DNA of 64,000 nt from Bradysia coprophila (taxonomy: Eukaryota > Arthropoda > Insecta > Diptera > Sciaridae): the NCBI RefSeq assembly GCF_014529535.1, contig NW_023503493.1, forward strand, positions 10,572,001 through 10,636,000, given 5' to 3'. This document shows, piece by piece, positions 35,598-47,281 of the stretch. The notes beneath the pieces were generated by a model. It had not been told where the DNA came from. It saw nothing but the letters and a program-made list of their open reading frames with translations, and ran no database searches. Made by a program: the position numbers and the translations under genes. Numbering within the stretch: position 1 is the stretch's first letter; every line of letters starts with the position of its first letter.

Positions 35598-36180
35598 AGC
35601 TGAAGTGTGCCTAAAATTTGAATTTTGTGTGAAAGATTCGATGAAAAAGTGAACTGAAAAATAGAGTGTGATATGATGAAAGAGAAAAAGATATTTTGAC
35701 AAGCACCCCAAGGCCAAGGTAAATATAGTGGGATGAGATGGCGTTTGTATCGAACTTTCGTGCCACCGCACATCTGATTCGGTTATATATGGCATTACCT
35801 CCTCACTTTATTCACCTTGCCCAAGGTAAGTTAAAATAAACTGGTCTTCTGTCTTCTCGCTCTCAACGTACCACGTTGAAAGAGAAGCAAATACTTTGAC
35901 AAGTACCCCAAGGCAAGTTATAATAACTAGTCTTCGGTTTTCTCTCTCTGATCATAACAGTCTATACATTTCAACGCTTCCTTGTATGAAAATGAAGCTA
36001 CGTTAGAAAGACCTCCGCAATTTCCATTTTGAATTTCGACCGCACTTACGGCGTGAATTGAAATTATTGAAATAAATAAAGTGGACGTCAGTGAAATTTA
36101 GACATGAATTTTCTTCAGCTGATGTTCAGATGGTCCGATCATACAAACAAACCTGATAATTCGTCTTTATACGGTTTTAC
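35598..36180. repeat. clustered repeats: split MITE, CCAAGG element and tandem blocks
   Basis: A copy of the 5821-5986 MITE is split into 35598-35650 and 35966-36058. Between them lie a 106-bp element with CCAAGGTAAATATAGTGGG termini (35714-35819) and repeated blocks of the form taccccaaggcaagttataa then ctagtcttcggt and gatcataacagtctata (35911-35955). Related blocks follow at 36280-36423. Confidence 0.7.
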
Positions 36181-37273
36181 CAAGGTAAATATATGGGCGG
36201 AGGTAATGTTATTAAGACGCGCAGCATAGCACAATAGAGTGTTATGATGAAAGAGGAACAAAAATTTTGACTTACCCCAAGACAACTTATAAAATAGACT
36301 GATCTTCGGTCCTCTCGCTATAAATGTAACATGTTGAAATAGAAAGCAATATTTTGACAAGTACCCCAAAGCAAGTTATAATTAACTAGGCTTTGGTTCT
36401 CTTGCTCTGATCATAACAGTCTATAGTTCGATGCTAATGACACCTTTTTTTTAAATGGTTGACTATAATCTAATTGTATTTTACAAAATGTTGTGCCTAT
36501 CTTAAAACAGATTTTTTTTTTTTTTTTTTTAAAACATGGCATGAAACCATGTTTTGACACCTTTTATTGGTATGCTATAGTACAATCTTAACTTATATGT
36601 TAATTTATTACTATTGATGACAAATGTTACCAACTGTCTCTCTGTTAGAGACATGAGACAACCAGCCGAACGTGTGTGAGTTTTTCCATTCCATTGATTG
36701 GATCTCATTTTGATGATGGTAGCATCGTTCACTGCGACATCTGTATTTCAGCAACCCAGACCTTGAGAACATTCTCTTCAACGACATAGCCAAGCACCTT
36801 ACTATATCGCTTGCTTGATTGCTGATTGAAGAGCTTTTCCCATGATAATACCGACCAGAAATTCTATGAGAATGTCTTCTACGACGTAGCCAAGCACCTT
36901 ACTAGATCGCTTGCTGACTGCTGACTGAAGAGCTTTTTGTTCCCACCATTTGCTGATAGATGGCGATTGGTGTCTGATGTATTCGCTCGTTGGATTCGTA
37001 TATCACATAGCATTAATAATTTTTTTATTAATGTGTCAGCGATTTCGAACTTACGAACTTTCAGCACAATAATTCAGTGTGAGGCTAACGACTTACACAC
37101 TGCGCTATTGAGTCGACTACCATCTTAAAACAGATGGCCCAGGTTTCTAAGCAATCTTGTGATTTTTAAGAAAGGGAAAGATGGCGTTTATAGCGAAGTT
37201 TCGTACCACTGCACATCTGATTCCGATTTATGTGTATGAAATTACCCCCGACCATATAATATATTTACCTTGG
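36180..37273. mobile_element. 1.1-kb element with CCAAGGTAAATATA termini
   Basis: Left end CCAAGGTAAATATATGG and the inverted right end ccatataatatatttacctt then gg bound 1094 bp. A block near the right end (gatggcgttta-agcgaa-tttcgtacca) is shared with the 106-bp element at 35714-35819, so the short one is a deletion derivative. A tandem repeat of about 100 bp lies at 36768-36941 (tagccaagcaccttacta in both units). No transposase is readable. Confidence 0.68.
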
Positions 37274-38287
37274 ATTTTACGACTACCATGAGCGTATGTA
37301 CTTGTAACTAGTATACACGTAAAAACGAGTATAATAACGTTTTTTTGTATGAGTGGAAAATACGAAGCAGATTTATGAAAAAAATGAAATCTGCAGTCCT
37401 GGTCCTGAGGTCGGTCGAAACAGATGTCTCATGCGGATTGAAGGTATAAAAAAAACAACAACAACAAAAAACTATTGCAGATTCGGATGATAAACCTTCT
37501 GAAACGTGGATAAACCACTTTTCCGGAACAAGTTCGTTATCGAAATTCCGAAATATCAGGGAATGCAATGAAGGCAGAAATTCTTCTCACCTTAGGTATG
37601 TGTTCAACAGCTTTGGTCGGTCAGGAGCGATTATAGAGTTCATTTAAATGAACCAACTTTTCAAAGCTACAAGGTTGGAAGTGATTCTTTTTGTTTTTTT
37701 ATTTTATTTCTTGTGGGAAGTGGTCAAATTGCTACCACCTGAGTATTTCTAGAATGTTGAGAGTCCTAACTTTTTTCTTCGAGCTCTCCCTTCTGGACCC
37801 TTATTAGGATTATTGAGGCGGAAGTAGGTTGGTTCCCACAATCCCATTCCTCCATCCCTTTAGATACCACAATTCTCTTTCTGTTGCCAAACAGAGAATA
37901 ATAGTTCAAATATGAGAACTGTGGATGCATTGAGCTTTATGAGAGAAGCCATATTACCTTTCCTACCCTTTCAATAATTCAATTTCTAACAAAAACTTTC
38001 TTCAATTGCTCGATCTTTATTTAGAATAAAGCCCTGCGATGTGCATCTAGACGAAACGGTCAATAACTCGAATTAATTGCAAACAATTGAGTTGATTCAA
38101 TGCACTCGAATCTGTTGCTGATATCATCATTTTTAGACTATGCCATTTTTATCTAATCATTCAAATTAACAACAAAAGAAATTGAAATTAGGACGGAAGA
38201 CATGAGTACCTCTCAATATTATTGAGATTTCACTGATTTGTTCAACTTTAAACAACTTTCGACGAACACTGCGAGTCAGATGAAACG
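37274..38287. other. intergenic, no gene seen
   Basis: The stretch is AT-rich and I see no exon or clear element. It leads into the NPC2-like promoter. Confidence 0.4.
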
Positions 38288-38288
38288 G

Positions 38289-38325
38289 TATTTAAGAGTG
38301 CGTCTTTTTGGTCAATTATTCAGTC
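38289..38325 (+). promoter_or_regulatory. core promoter of the NPC2-like gene
   Basis: A TATA-like tatttaag at about 38289-38296 is followed about 30 bp later by an arthropod-type initiator (ttcagtcc near 38319-38325), only about 10-15 bp before the ATG at 38334. The leader would be very short. Confidence 0.5.
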
Positions 38326-38333
38326 CAATAAAA

Positions 38334-38986
38334 ATGTTTAAGCTAATAATTGTGCTGGCTTTGTTCGTGGTCAGTGTTTCTTCTACTACTCATTGGTTTG
38401 ACTGTGGTAAATAATAATTGAATAATCTTGACCTTCTAATTAGAGAAAGGAACAATGACCAAAAGAAACTACTGATTTCAGGCTCACACTTTGCCCGTGT
38501 CACTCGTGTCCGAATTCCAAATTGTAGCCAGGCGCCTTGTACATTACAACGTGGACAGACATATGAAATTGAATGTGATGCCGATTCATGTAAGTTAAGA
38601 AAGTAAATCAAAATAATTCTTAAACTGACTAACGATTGAATTGTGAATAGATGCCAACAGTTACAATCTTCCGTTCATCTCTTCTGCCTCGATTCTTGGT
38701 ATGAATGTCACCTTGCTTTCTGGAAATGCATGCAATTATTTTACTATGGGATCATGTCCAGCTCGAATTGGTAGTTCGTTTACTTTCAGTATTAAATATG
38801 AAGTCCCTCGAACATTACCACCGGTAAACGTTTCTTTTACTTTTTAAATTAATCGGTTTTCCGATTATTTACGTTTCTCTTCTAATTTATTGCGCCCAGT
38901 AGATAAGGACTCTCATTACCACTATTCTTAATATTGATAGCGGAGCTGTTGGCCTATGCATCGAAGTTGAGGTAATTCTACAGTAG
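38334..38986 (+). CDS. NPC2-like ML-domain lipid-binding protein
   Basis: Four exons (38334-38406, 38482-38589, 38651-38823, 38903-38986) give 145 residues. Residues 1-18 are a signal peptide (MFKLIIVLALFVVSVSST). ML-domain landmarks follow: FDCGS near the mature N-terminus, VRIPNCSQAPCTLQRGQTYE, the GNACNYFTMGSCP loop and a final beta-strand GLCIEVEVIL. The conserved cysteines fit the usual three disulfides. NPC2/MD-2-related proteins bind sterols or other lipids in a beta-sandwich pocket. In insects the family is expanded and includes secreted members acting in sterol handling, immunity and chemosensation. Exon 4 begins at the second of two adjacent AGs, since the first would give an immediate stop. 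Confidence 0.93.
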
Positions 38987-39827
38987 AGAAGGGTCAATTT
39001 ACGGAAGCGATTGCAAATGTTTTTAAAAAAAAATGTGATATAATCAAGGTAGATGCGAAGTAACCTTGAGGTAGGAATTATTATTATTTTTATGAATAAA
39101 GACTTTTCAATGACCTTTTGCTTTAATTCAATTTTTCGTTTGAATTTTCTGTCTTCTGTGTAAAAATTAGGTAACCCTACAGAAAAGAACGCTTAGTCAC
39201 AAAATTCTCGACTAAGGTTGTAAACTTTGGGGAGGTTCCAACTTAGGTTGTAAACTTTGAGGGAGGTCACGCAGATACAGATACGCGGGAAATACACCAC
39301 ACATACATTGAAAATAAAAGTTTTCGTAGTGTGGGAACCCACGGAATATAGTCTAAACTATTATTTTTTTTTGATCTGAGATAATCCTACCTACCTAATT
39401 TAGACATCTCAATTCAAAAGATATGTTTGATTACTCGCGGTCAATTTCGCACATTTAACTTTTAATTTGCATATTTCCACATTTTCATCAAATTGAACCA
39501 AACTGTAGCGAGCGAAAAGTTTCAAAATCACCTTTGGGGAACTTTAACACTCAGTTAACGAACTCAAAATAGTACATTATAAAACGATGTGATAACGAGA
39601 GTCATTGTTGAGTATGTTATACATAAAACGAGAAGAATACAAACAAACAATATTTACAACGAGTGAGGCGAAGCCGAACGAGCGTTCGTAAATATCGTTA
39701 CTAGTGATGAAAAATTCTGCTTACACCACCCTTGCAGTTGTGGATGAATTCAAGCCTAACAACATTATAAGGAAGAATAACCCGCGGGCCGTTGTCAATA
39801 TGTATTTTTATTTCAATGAACACATCA
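38987..39827. other. intergenic with a short direct repeat
   Basis: A likely poly(A) signal (atgaataaag) is near 39094. At 39212-39269 ttgtaaacttt plus gggaggt occurs twice. No gene is visible. Confidence 0.5.
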
Positions 39828-41271
39828 AAACGAGCCATCAGAACAGTCGGAGCGTTTGCTGCGACTGAGCCCCGTACAAACCCGTATATCTATTGCGTAC
39901 GTGACCCTAGTGCGTCTGTCACCCTACTTTGACCGTAAGCCTATGCGCCGGTTAAAGTAGTTAAAGTAAAATTATTATGTAATGTGTACATCTTAGAAAT
40001 TGCGCATAGCGCAATTACGAAGCCCCGTACGACGTTCCTTTCAAATAAAACAAAACTTTCAAATAGCCCTAAAATTTTAATTTATTGAGTATAAATACAC
40101 ATAGGCCTAGTATCGGCCTCAGTCCGAGGATCCAAATTTTTTTTTTCAACTACATTCTATTCGGCCTTTGATTACCTTCCAAATGAAACAAAAAATACGA
40201 AAAACGGATGAAATTTGCTCGAGTTATATGTAAAATACACATAGGGCCTAGTAGCGGCCTTAGTCCGAGGACCCAAATTTAATTTTTTTTCAACTACATT
40301 CTATTCGGCCTTTGATTACCTTCCAAATGAAACAAAAATTACGAAAAACGGATGAAATTTGCTCGAGTTATATGTAAAATACACATAGGGCCCTAGTAAC
40401 GGCCTTAGTTCAAGGACCCAAATTTAATTTTTTTTTCAACAACATTCTATTCGGTGTTCGATTATCTTTCAAATGAAACAAAAATTAAGAAAAACGGATG
40501 AAATTTACTCGAGTTGTATGTAAAATACACATAGGGCCCTAGTAGCGGCCTTAGTCCGAGGACCCAAATTTAATTTTTTTTCAACAACATTCTATTCGGC
40601 CTTTGATTACCTTCCAAATGACACAAAAATTACTAAAAACGAATGAAATTTACTCGAGTTCAATGTAAAATACACATAGGGCCCTAATAGTGGCCTTAGT
40701 CCAAGGACCCAAATTTAATTATTTTTCAACAACTTTCTATTCGGCCTTTGATTACCTTCCAAATGAAACAAAAATTACGAAAAACGGATTAAATTTACTT
40801 GAGTTATATGTAAAATACACATAGGGCCCTAGTAGCTTTTCACTTCTAAGGCCCTAACTCACGGTCCACTCACCCGATTTTAAAAAACTTTTTTTTCCTG
40901 GATTGGTATTGCCGTGTCATTTACATTTCCATCGTTTATTTTGCCATAAATATCACCAAAAGACCTTAAATCACTTAGGTGGCCCTAACTCACGAAGGGC
41001 CGACCCGAATATGCCCATCTTCGAACTTAGCCTCACTATTTTGACTATCTTTCAGGGAAAAAAAAATTTTTTGAAATCGGATTTGATTTACTTAAGATAT
41101 CGACGTGACGGACAGACGGACAGACGGACAGACGGCCCAAATTTTTATTGCGGATTCGTCATCTATGAACATAGGCAAACACTTTGCCCTTACCGTCTGC
41201 TTCGAATTCCATCAATTACACACGGCATCGTAATCCTATAAGCCCCTTCGTACTTCGTACGGGGCTAAAAA
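39828..41271 (-). mobile_element. 1.44-kb element with 145-bp tandem array, copy 1
   Basis: The element runs from aaacgagccatcag to ggggctaaaaa and is the inverted counterpart of 59751-61160. Inside, a unit of about 145 bp (acacatagggccctagtagc ... aaacggatgaaattt) repeats five times between 40097 and 40816. A (GGACAGAC)n tract lies at 41107-41134. Both ends carry agccccgtac close to the terminus. No long open frame exists. Orientation is given relative to the TTTTTAGCCCC end. Confidence 0.85.
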
Positions 41272-41904
41272 CACTGAAAATGTACATTGACATTGAAAAA
41301 GTGTAAATTGGAATTTTTAATTTGAGTTTAAGAAGCCGTTCCAATTTTCGAAAATTTTTGCCCTTGAAAAAAGAACTAATTTTGTGAGGTACCAACGGGT
41401 ACGTTTTATTTGTTGACAGTTTGTTTTGATTGTGTTCATTTTGATTGTGATCACCATAACCAAAAAACCAACACTAAAAACAAAAATATTCCTACCAGCT
41501 GACAAATAATATCCCATTTCGATTCTTTAGAGTTTCCGTACGTGAAACATCCCTTTCTCCATGAGTTCGTCATGGCAATGATTTTTTTAATTAAATTCTA
41601 TAAAAAAATTTAAAAACACTTTTCGACATTACAAAAATGAATTCACCTGAAAAGTCGGGATCCACAATTTGGTCGCTGAGGGTTCGCATTAAATACCTTC
41701 AGTAGTTAAGTTATGTACTTTCGATAAAACGGCGTATTTCATACAAAAATTCACCTTTCGTGATGATGTGGTGAATTCATAGAGGTAGACTACCTAGGGG
41801 TGAATTTTGGACTGGTATGTTCACACGTATTTATTAAAGTGGCGATATGAGTGAGGAGGTCACGCAGATTATGGTACTTGAATTTCCACACGTCATACAA
41901 ATTC
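41272..41904. other. intergenic, no gene seen
   Basis: I see no exon. The motif gaggtcacgcaga at about 41848 also occurs at about 39262, suggesting a further short dispersed repeat. Confidence 0.4.
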
Positions 41905-43470
41905 GATTTTGGTTTTGATTTGATTTGATTTGAAACATTTTATTTATCAAAAGATTACAGAATTTACAAAACCAAGTAATCAGACTGATAAAATCATTAC
42001 GGTGCCAACATCGATTAACTGTGATGTAGCACGAAGAAGCAAACCGGAAGTGGAAGCAACCCAGTCGACCCGTCAAAATTGCAATCCACCTTATGCTTGT
42101 AGTACGAATGAATTGTGTGTCATGAGTTGCTGCAACGACGAGAATAGCCAGTAACGATCCTTCATCGTGAGGAGGACTTCACCCTGGAACGAAAAATCTC
42201 ACGAGAATCACTGGTTCTAAAAACGTCTATAAATCTTTCAAATTCTCTACATGCCTCAGCAATCGGCTCATGATAGCCATAAAGCGTTCTATGGCGTGGA
42301 GGACGAAAAACATTAAAGTGACGCAAACCGTTTGGGTGGTCAGGCATATGACGATACGAATCAAATATCGTAGTCAACTTCGGCGAGTTCACTCTGGCCT
42401 TCAGCACATCATACAAGAAAAACACACGCGCGTTCCTCCTCCTAGTGGACAGCCGCTCAAGACACAAAACCCTCCGACGCTCGTCATACGGGGGAAGCTC
42501 ATAGTTCCGATTTCTCCTTACCGAGTGCCTTAGAGCATACAAAACAAACCTCTTCTGTACAGACTCAATGGTGTCGCTGAGCTCAACACCAGAAGGAGAC
42601 CAGACCACGGAAGCGTATTCAAGATGAGACCTGACATGCGCATTATATAGACTCGTCAAACATTTCACATCCTTGAAATCAGAACATATTCTCTTTAAGA
42701 AACCCAGCATAGAATATGCCTTCGCAACTTTCACGCTAATGTGAGGCTTAACGGTCAGCTGGGAATCCAGCAACACACCAAGATCGGTCATCTCGGACAC
42801 CCTCGTCAGAACAACATCACCAACTGAGTAGTCAAAAGCCACTGGGTTCTTAATCCGATAAAATGACATAACCTTACACTTGGAAACATTAATAGTCATA
42901 AGATTGCTAAGGCACCAATTCGCAAAAGCATCAATGTCACTCTGAAGGTCAACAGCGTCGGATAAACCATTGACGACGTGATAAAGCTTAAGATCGTCGG
43001 CAAACAGTCCACAGTCAGCTCTTACGAGAACATTCGTAACATCATTAAAATACAAAATGAACAGAAGAGGCCCAAGATGGCTACCCTGAGGAAGGCCTGA
43101 CGTGACTTCAAACGACTTAGATGAGTGGCCCATGACTTTGACAAATTGGACCCGGCGACGGAGGTAGGACTCAATCCAGTCCAACAAACACGGCTGTACG
43201 CCCAACTCACTAAGTTTCCGAAGAAGGTAGCTGTGACGAACCTGGTCGAATGCCTTCTGAATATCAGTGTAAGCTACATCAACCTGGGACTTAGACTCAA
43301 TGGCATGAAATGCACTGGTCACAAACTCTAAAAGATTGGTGGTAGTGGAGCGCCCCTTCAGAAAGCCGTGTTGTTTCACAGAAATTTTATCACTCAGGTC
43401 ATCAACCATCCGTCTACACACCAACGACTCAAACAGCTTTCCCAGAGTAGTCAGTATTCTAATTTCTTTG
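41905..43470 (-). mobile_element. 5'-truncated LINE, Jockey/CR1-like
   Basis: Reading on the minus strand, the frame is open from about 43466 to the stop at 42162. It begins inside the RT (LGKLFESLVCRRMVDDLSDK). RT landmarks are QHGFLKGRSTTTNLLEFV, YTDIQKAFDQVRHSYLL (motif A), SGLPQGSHLGPLLFILYFND (motif B) and GLFADDLKLY (motif C, FADD). The C-terminal part contains VRSHLEYASVVWSP and a long basic tail. The 3' UTR ends in a (TTTGA)n tract on the plus strand at 41911-41935. APE-type Jockey/CR1 elements have this RT form. The endonuclease half is missing, which is typical 5' truncation. The remaining frame is intact, suggesting a young copy. Confidence 0.9.
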
Positions 43471-44136
43471 TTAAGGTGTGTTTACCCGCGTATCTAATAA
43501 AATGGTGTTTACAGCTTTATAGCATTTGTCCATTTACATTTGTCATGCAATTTTCTTTAGATGGTCCACTTGATTGGGATTAACTGCATTCACCAACGGT
43601 AACAATGTTACCGTTATACATTTTATGAAGTGAAGATTCAATTCAAATAAAGTTATATGAATTTGGTTGGTTCTGTCTTCACACGATTCTTGAATTATTT
43701 TCTCGCAATATTCTTTATTGAATAAATCACGAATCCGTGACTTACTAATCCACATGCTGCACTGTATTCAGTTAAAGCTTGGAACAACGCACTTCAAGCA
43801 AACGTGCTTCAAGTGACAGCTGCCAAATAGATTAGCATGAACATTTTTTCCAGATTTTTTTTTCAGTGCCAAAATTTGTTTGAAACACTGTCCCGTTGCA
43901 GTGCTCTGTTGAAAGTACCACTCATGCCTGAAGTGCGCTGCTTGGAATGATGTTTCTGTTCAATACACTTCTGTAAGATTCCGGGAAGTCCAAACGACTA
44001 CATAGGCCGTGAATTATAGAAATATTGAATTCGTCGTGACTAAATCAGTGATAAACAGCTCATCATGAGCTTTAAATAATGTCTGTCATGACCTAGCTCC
44101 ACTCATACATAACCTGTCGTCTAATCAACTTGAGTC
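43471..44136. other. intergenic, upstream of the lipase
   Basis: Positions 43783-43838 hold a relative of the CAACGCACTTCAAGC repeat. No exon is seen. Confidence 0.5.
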
Positions 44137-45608
44137 ATGATAGTATTTGAATATACTCTTCTAATCTTATGCATAATAGACGTGTTCGGAGAAGCTTACA
44201 CACCCGGATCGGACGAACTTTTACTCCACGCTTTAACCCCGTTACTGCATCCATTAGGCGGTCTATTGTTCGATGGTCCTGCGTCAATTTCTAACGCTCC
44301 AACTACTACCAACCAAAACATTTTGCCAAATTTGGATCAAATGATGTATTACAACTACTACGCAGCGTCTACATACTATGCGTACGATCATGACGATTTG
44401 TCATGTGAATATTGCTTGAAGTTCAGCGGTGATGTCGATGATCACACAGGTATGATCACTCATGCTAGTGTTTGTTGCAAGTCTTTCATTTAACTCTGTA
44501 CGAGATTTTCGCACAACGTCTTCTAGTTCTTAACAACAACGTTCACAACACACTTGCGCTAGTCACTCTCTCTAAGAAGCGACAAGAGATTGTCGTCGCA
44601 TTTCGCGGGACATGGAATGTGTGGAATGTTGTACTGGATGTATTGCTCATAGCTGCAACACCTTATGATACTCCGGAACCGATCTTGATACATCAGGGAT
44701 TTTATATTGCTGAGATGTCTCTCTACGACGACGCAAGTTTTTTTTTTTAAAACAAAGTCATGTTGAATCAGTCCCTTAACAAATATGTTTCAGGTGGTTC
44801 GAACTATAGCCAAATATCTAAATCTAAATCCCGGATTGAAAGTTGTTTTAACTGGTCATAGTTTGGGAGGAGCTATGGCACGTCTAACGTACTTCTTCCT
44901 TGAGGATAATAAACAGTTTCCTTCTGTAGTATACGAACTATTTACCTACGGAGAACCAAGGGTGGGCAATGTATACTTTGCAGAATTTATGAATAACCAG
45001 CCGATTGTCATTGCAAGAGTAGTGGCCAGGTATACAAGGCGCAACGGAAATATTCATTTGTCAACTCAGTGACAAAAAGCGAAGCTTTCGTCGACTTTAT
45101 TGAGAATAGTTATTTACGTATCGATACGTAAATAACTATTTTATGCACACGATGTGTACTCGGACCGCGGCTTCGAGTCACCTAGTGCCTAAAAACCATC
45201 ACCCACTTACATATGAAACTATTTTATACCTATTTCAGAGCAGACATTATTCCGCATATACCGCCTACCAGCATAATAGGTACTAACCTTCTGGGCGATT
45301 ATTACGTGCATGCACAAACCGAATTTTGGATAGATGGTCAACAAGACCAAAAATTTTGTCAACAAAATGTGTACGAGGACCCAAACTGTTCAATGTCTTT
45401 AGGACCACTGTACAACGTCGTAGATCATGTCACCTACTTTGATACGAATCTTGCAAGTGTTATTGGCCAACCGTTGGTGGTTGCATATCTTCCACTACGT
45501 CTACTCAATCCGGTTGATACTTTGCCTCCGTTACCGAAACCAATGGAAAACTTAATTGGCGATACAGCACAGGAACTGGTCGGTGCAATATCTCCTATAC
45601 TAGGCTAA
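44137..45608 (+). CDS. Secreted class-3 lipase
   Basis: Four exons (44137-44449, 44527-44732, 44794-45029, 45239-45608) give 374 residues. Residues 1 to about 20 form a signal peptide. CEYCLKFSGD precedes the beta-strand KKRQEIVVAFRGT. The nucleophile elbow GHSLGGAMARL puts Ser at 196, Asp254 lies in ADIIPHIPP and His315 in DHVTYF, which is the complete fungal-type (class 3) lipase triad. Such enzymes hydrolyse triglycerides or phospholipids outside the cell. Intron 2 has a GC donor (GAC then GCAAGT), the only donor here that keeps the phase. Intron 3 holds a 36-bp perfect palindrome. The gene stands alone between a LINE and the CUSTOS gene. Confidence 0.9.
45105..45140. repeat. 36-bp perfect palindrome in lipase intron 3
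   Basis: The sequence is fully self-complementary around tacgtatcgatacgta, with outer arms aatagttatt/aataactatt. It makes a loopless hairpin. The arm motif taaataactatt also occurs near 2052 and 12856. Confidence 0.9.
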
Positions 45609-46057
45609 GAGCTACAAATACATATCGGAGTTTAGATGTCAGAAAAGACTAGAGTTCTTGTAATTTATGATATTCAACAAGCCGCATCGCTTCTTTATCA
45701 AATTCGTTTCGAAGTTACTATTTTAACCCTGGACATTAGCTCTGTATATTGTCTTTATAGTCAGCCCTTTGGTCAAACCTTCCAATTAGATTCTTTTATT
45801 TGAATGGGCTTCTCTCGCCGGATATTGTGAAAAACTGAGGAACTTCTAACCCTTCCAATAAATCATAGTTACCAGACTGGCCAACTGTGCTGGGATTTTC
45901 AAAAAAAGTTTCCAGTTTAGGGCCTTTAAGTAGCCAGTTCACTTGGGTTATTTATCACCAATTGGTCACCATAACCAGAATTATAAACGAGATCCATCAC
46001 ATCTGCATGTTTTTACTAAACGCTGACTGTAGATGCAGCCAGCAAATGTACAAAAAC

Positions 46058-46196
46058 CAACGCACTTTAAGCATGAGTGATCATAGTGGTTAGCTGCAAA
46101 AAGTACTCTATGTTTTACGTTTGTATGATACACAGTCCAGTATGAGTATTTAGATGCATTGGCTAATTTAATAAGATTCATGCTTGAAGTGCGTTG
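46058..46196. mobile_element. MITE with CAACGCACTTTAAGCATGA termini
   Basis: Inverted termini of 19 bp with one mismatch (46058-46076 and 46178-46196) bound 139 bp. Partial relatives are at 1558-1597 and 43783-43838. It lies about 310 bp upstream of the CUSTOS start. A TC-rich microsatellite follows at 46335-46358. Confidence 0.75.
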
Positions 46197-46504
46197 ACAA
46201 GTCTCAAAATGATTCAAACGATTTTTGGGAAGTAGGAGGAGTTCCAAAAGTAAAATTTTCAGAGGAATAACAACAGATGGCGTTTCTTTTCTGGAAATTT
46301 TAAGAGAACAAAGAGCCAACGGTGCATTCATACTCTCGATTCTCTCTCTCTCTCTCTTACAACAATAATCATATAAACCAAACTGAGAATCCTGCTCCAG
46401 AGCACAGCTGTTGTTTGTCATTCACACGTGTGTTTAGTACAAACTAAAGCAAAACAAATTTCGATTCAAATCATTTTTGTTACGGTTTGAAAAAGTTTGA
46501 AAAA

Positions 46505-47253
46505 ATGAAGACCAGCCACCGTAGCTCCGAATCTGATTCATCATCTGACGATGAGAATCTGCAACTTCTTCGTGAAGCAGCTGACACATCTCTTATTAGC
46601 GATAGTATGTTCAAATTAGCTGGCAAAAGATCGGAAGAAAGTTCAAGTTCAAGTAAGTGTACAACCGCAATTCTGACATGTTATAGGCACAAAACAGATT
46701 TGGCTCAATTATTCTAGAACCCCCAGCCGCCCTGAAATCCCAAAGACAAATAACCGATGCCAATGAACACATTGACGACTTGCTTGTACCAGAGGAGATG
46801 CGAAAATTTGTCAGCAAAAAATTAGCGAAGATAATCGAGAACAGCGTGGAATTTGTGTACGTTAGTGAGACTGAAGAATCGCCGAGCCGAGCCGATGACA
46901 CAGTGGAAGAAATAAAACTTTTGGACAATGTTGTTCTGAATATCGATTGGGCTGGTGAAACTGCAGAATGTAATAAAAGGAAGAAGCAGGACATTAGGAA
47001 ACGAAAATTGCCTGATGTTGATGATTCTAAGACAGAGTCTGTAAGAATCTCCGAAGCAGTCGTTGATCTCGAAGATCTTTCGATGGAAGTCAGTAATTGG
47101 CAGACCCGACCCAAAGGCACAGTGTTCGAGTATCATGAGAAAAATGGCAAGCTATTCGAAGTGGAACCAGAAACTGAATTCTCGGAGAAACGGAAAAGAA
47201 ACAACTGGAACGAAAGCCGAATATCGATGAGAAATACAAATCGGTCACAGTAA
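46505..47253 (+). CDS. CUSTOS family protein
   Basis: Two exons (46505-46652 and 46718-47253) give 227 residues. The N-terminus has the family layout: a Ser/Asp/Glu-rich start (SSESDSSSDDENLQLLREAA) followed by the helix VPEEMRKFVSKKLAKIIENS, comparable to the EFRAHVAKKLGALLDS helix of vertebrate CUSTOS. Basic nuclear-localisation clusters (KRKKQDIRKRK; EKRKRN) follow. Vertebrate CUSTOS is a nuclear-envelope or nuclear protein linked to Wnt signalling. The insect role is not established. The ATG at 46505 is used because nothing upstream gives an AUG in frame. The stop lies only 28 bp from that of the convergent Integrator gene, so their 3' ends must overlap. Confidence 0.8.
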
Positions 47254-47281
47254 GAAGTTCGTCTCTTTATTTTGTCTCGTC

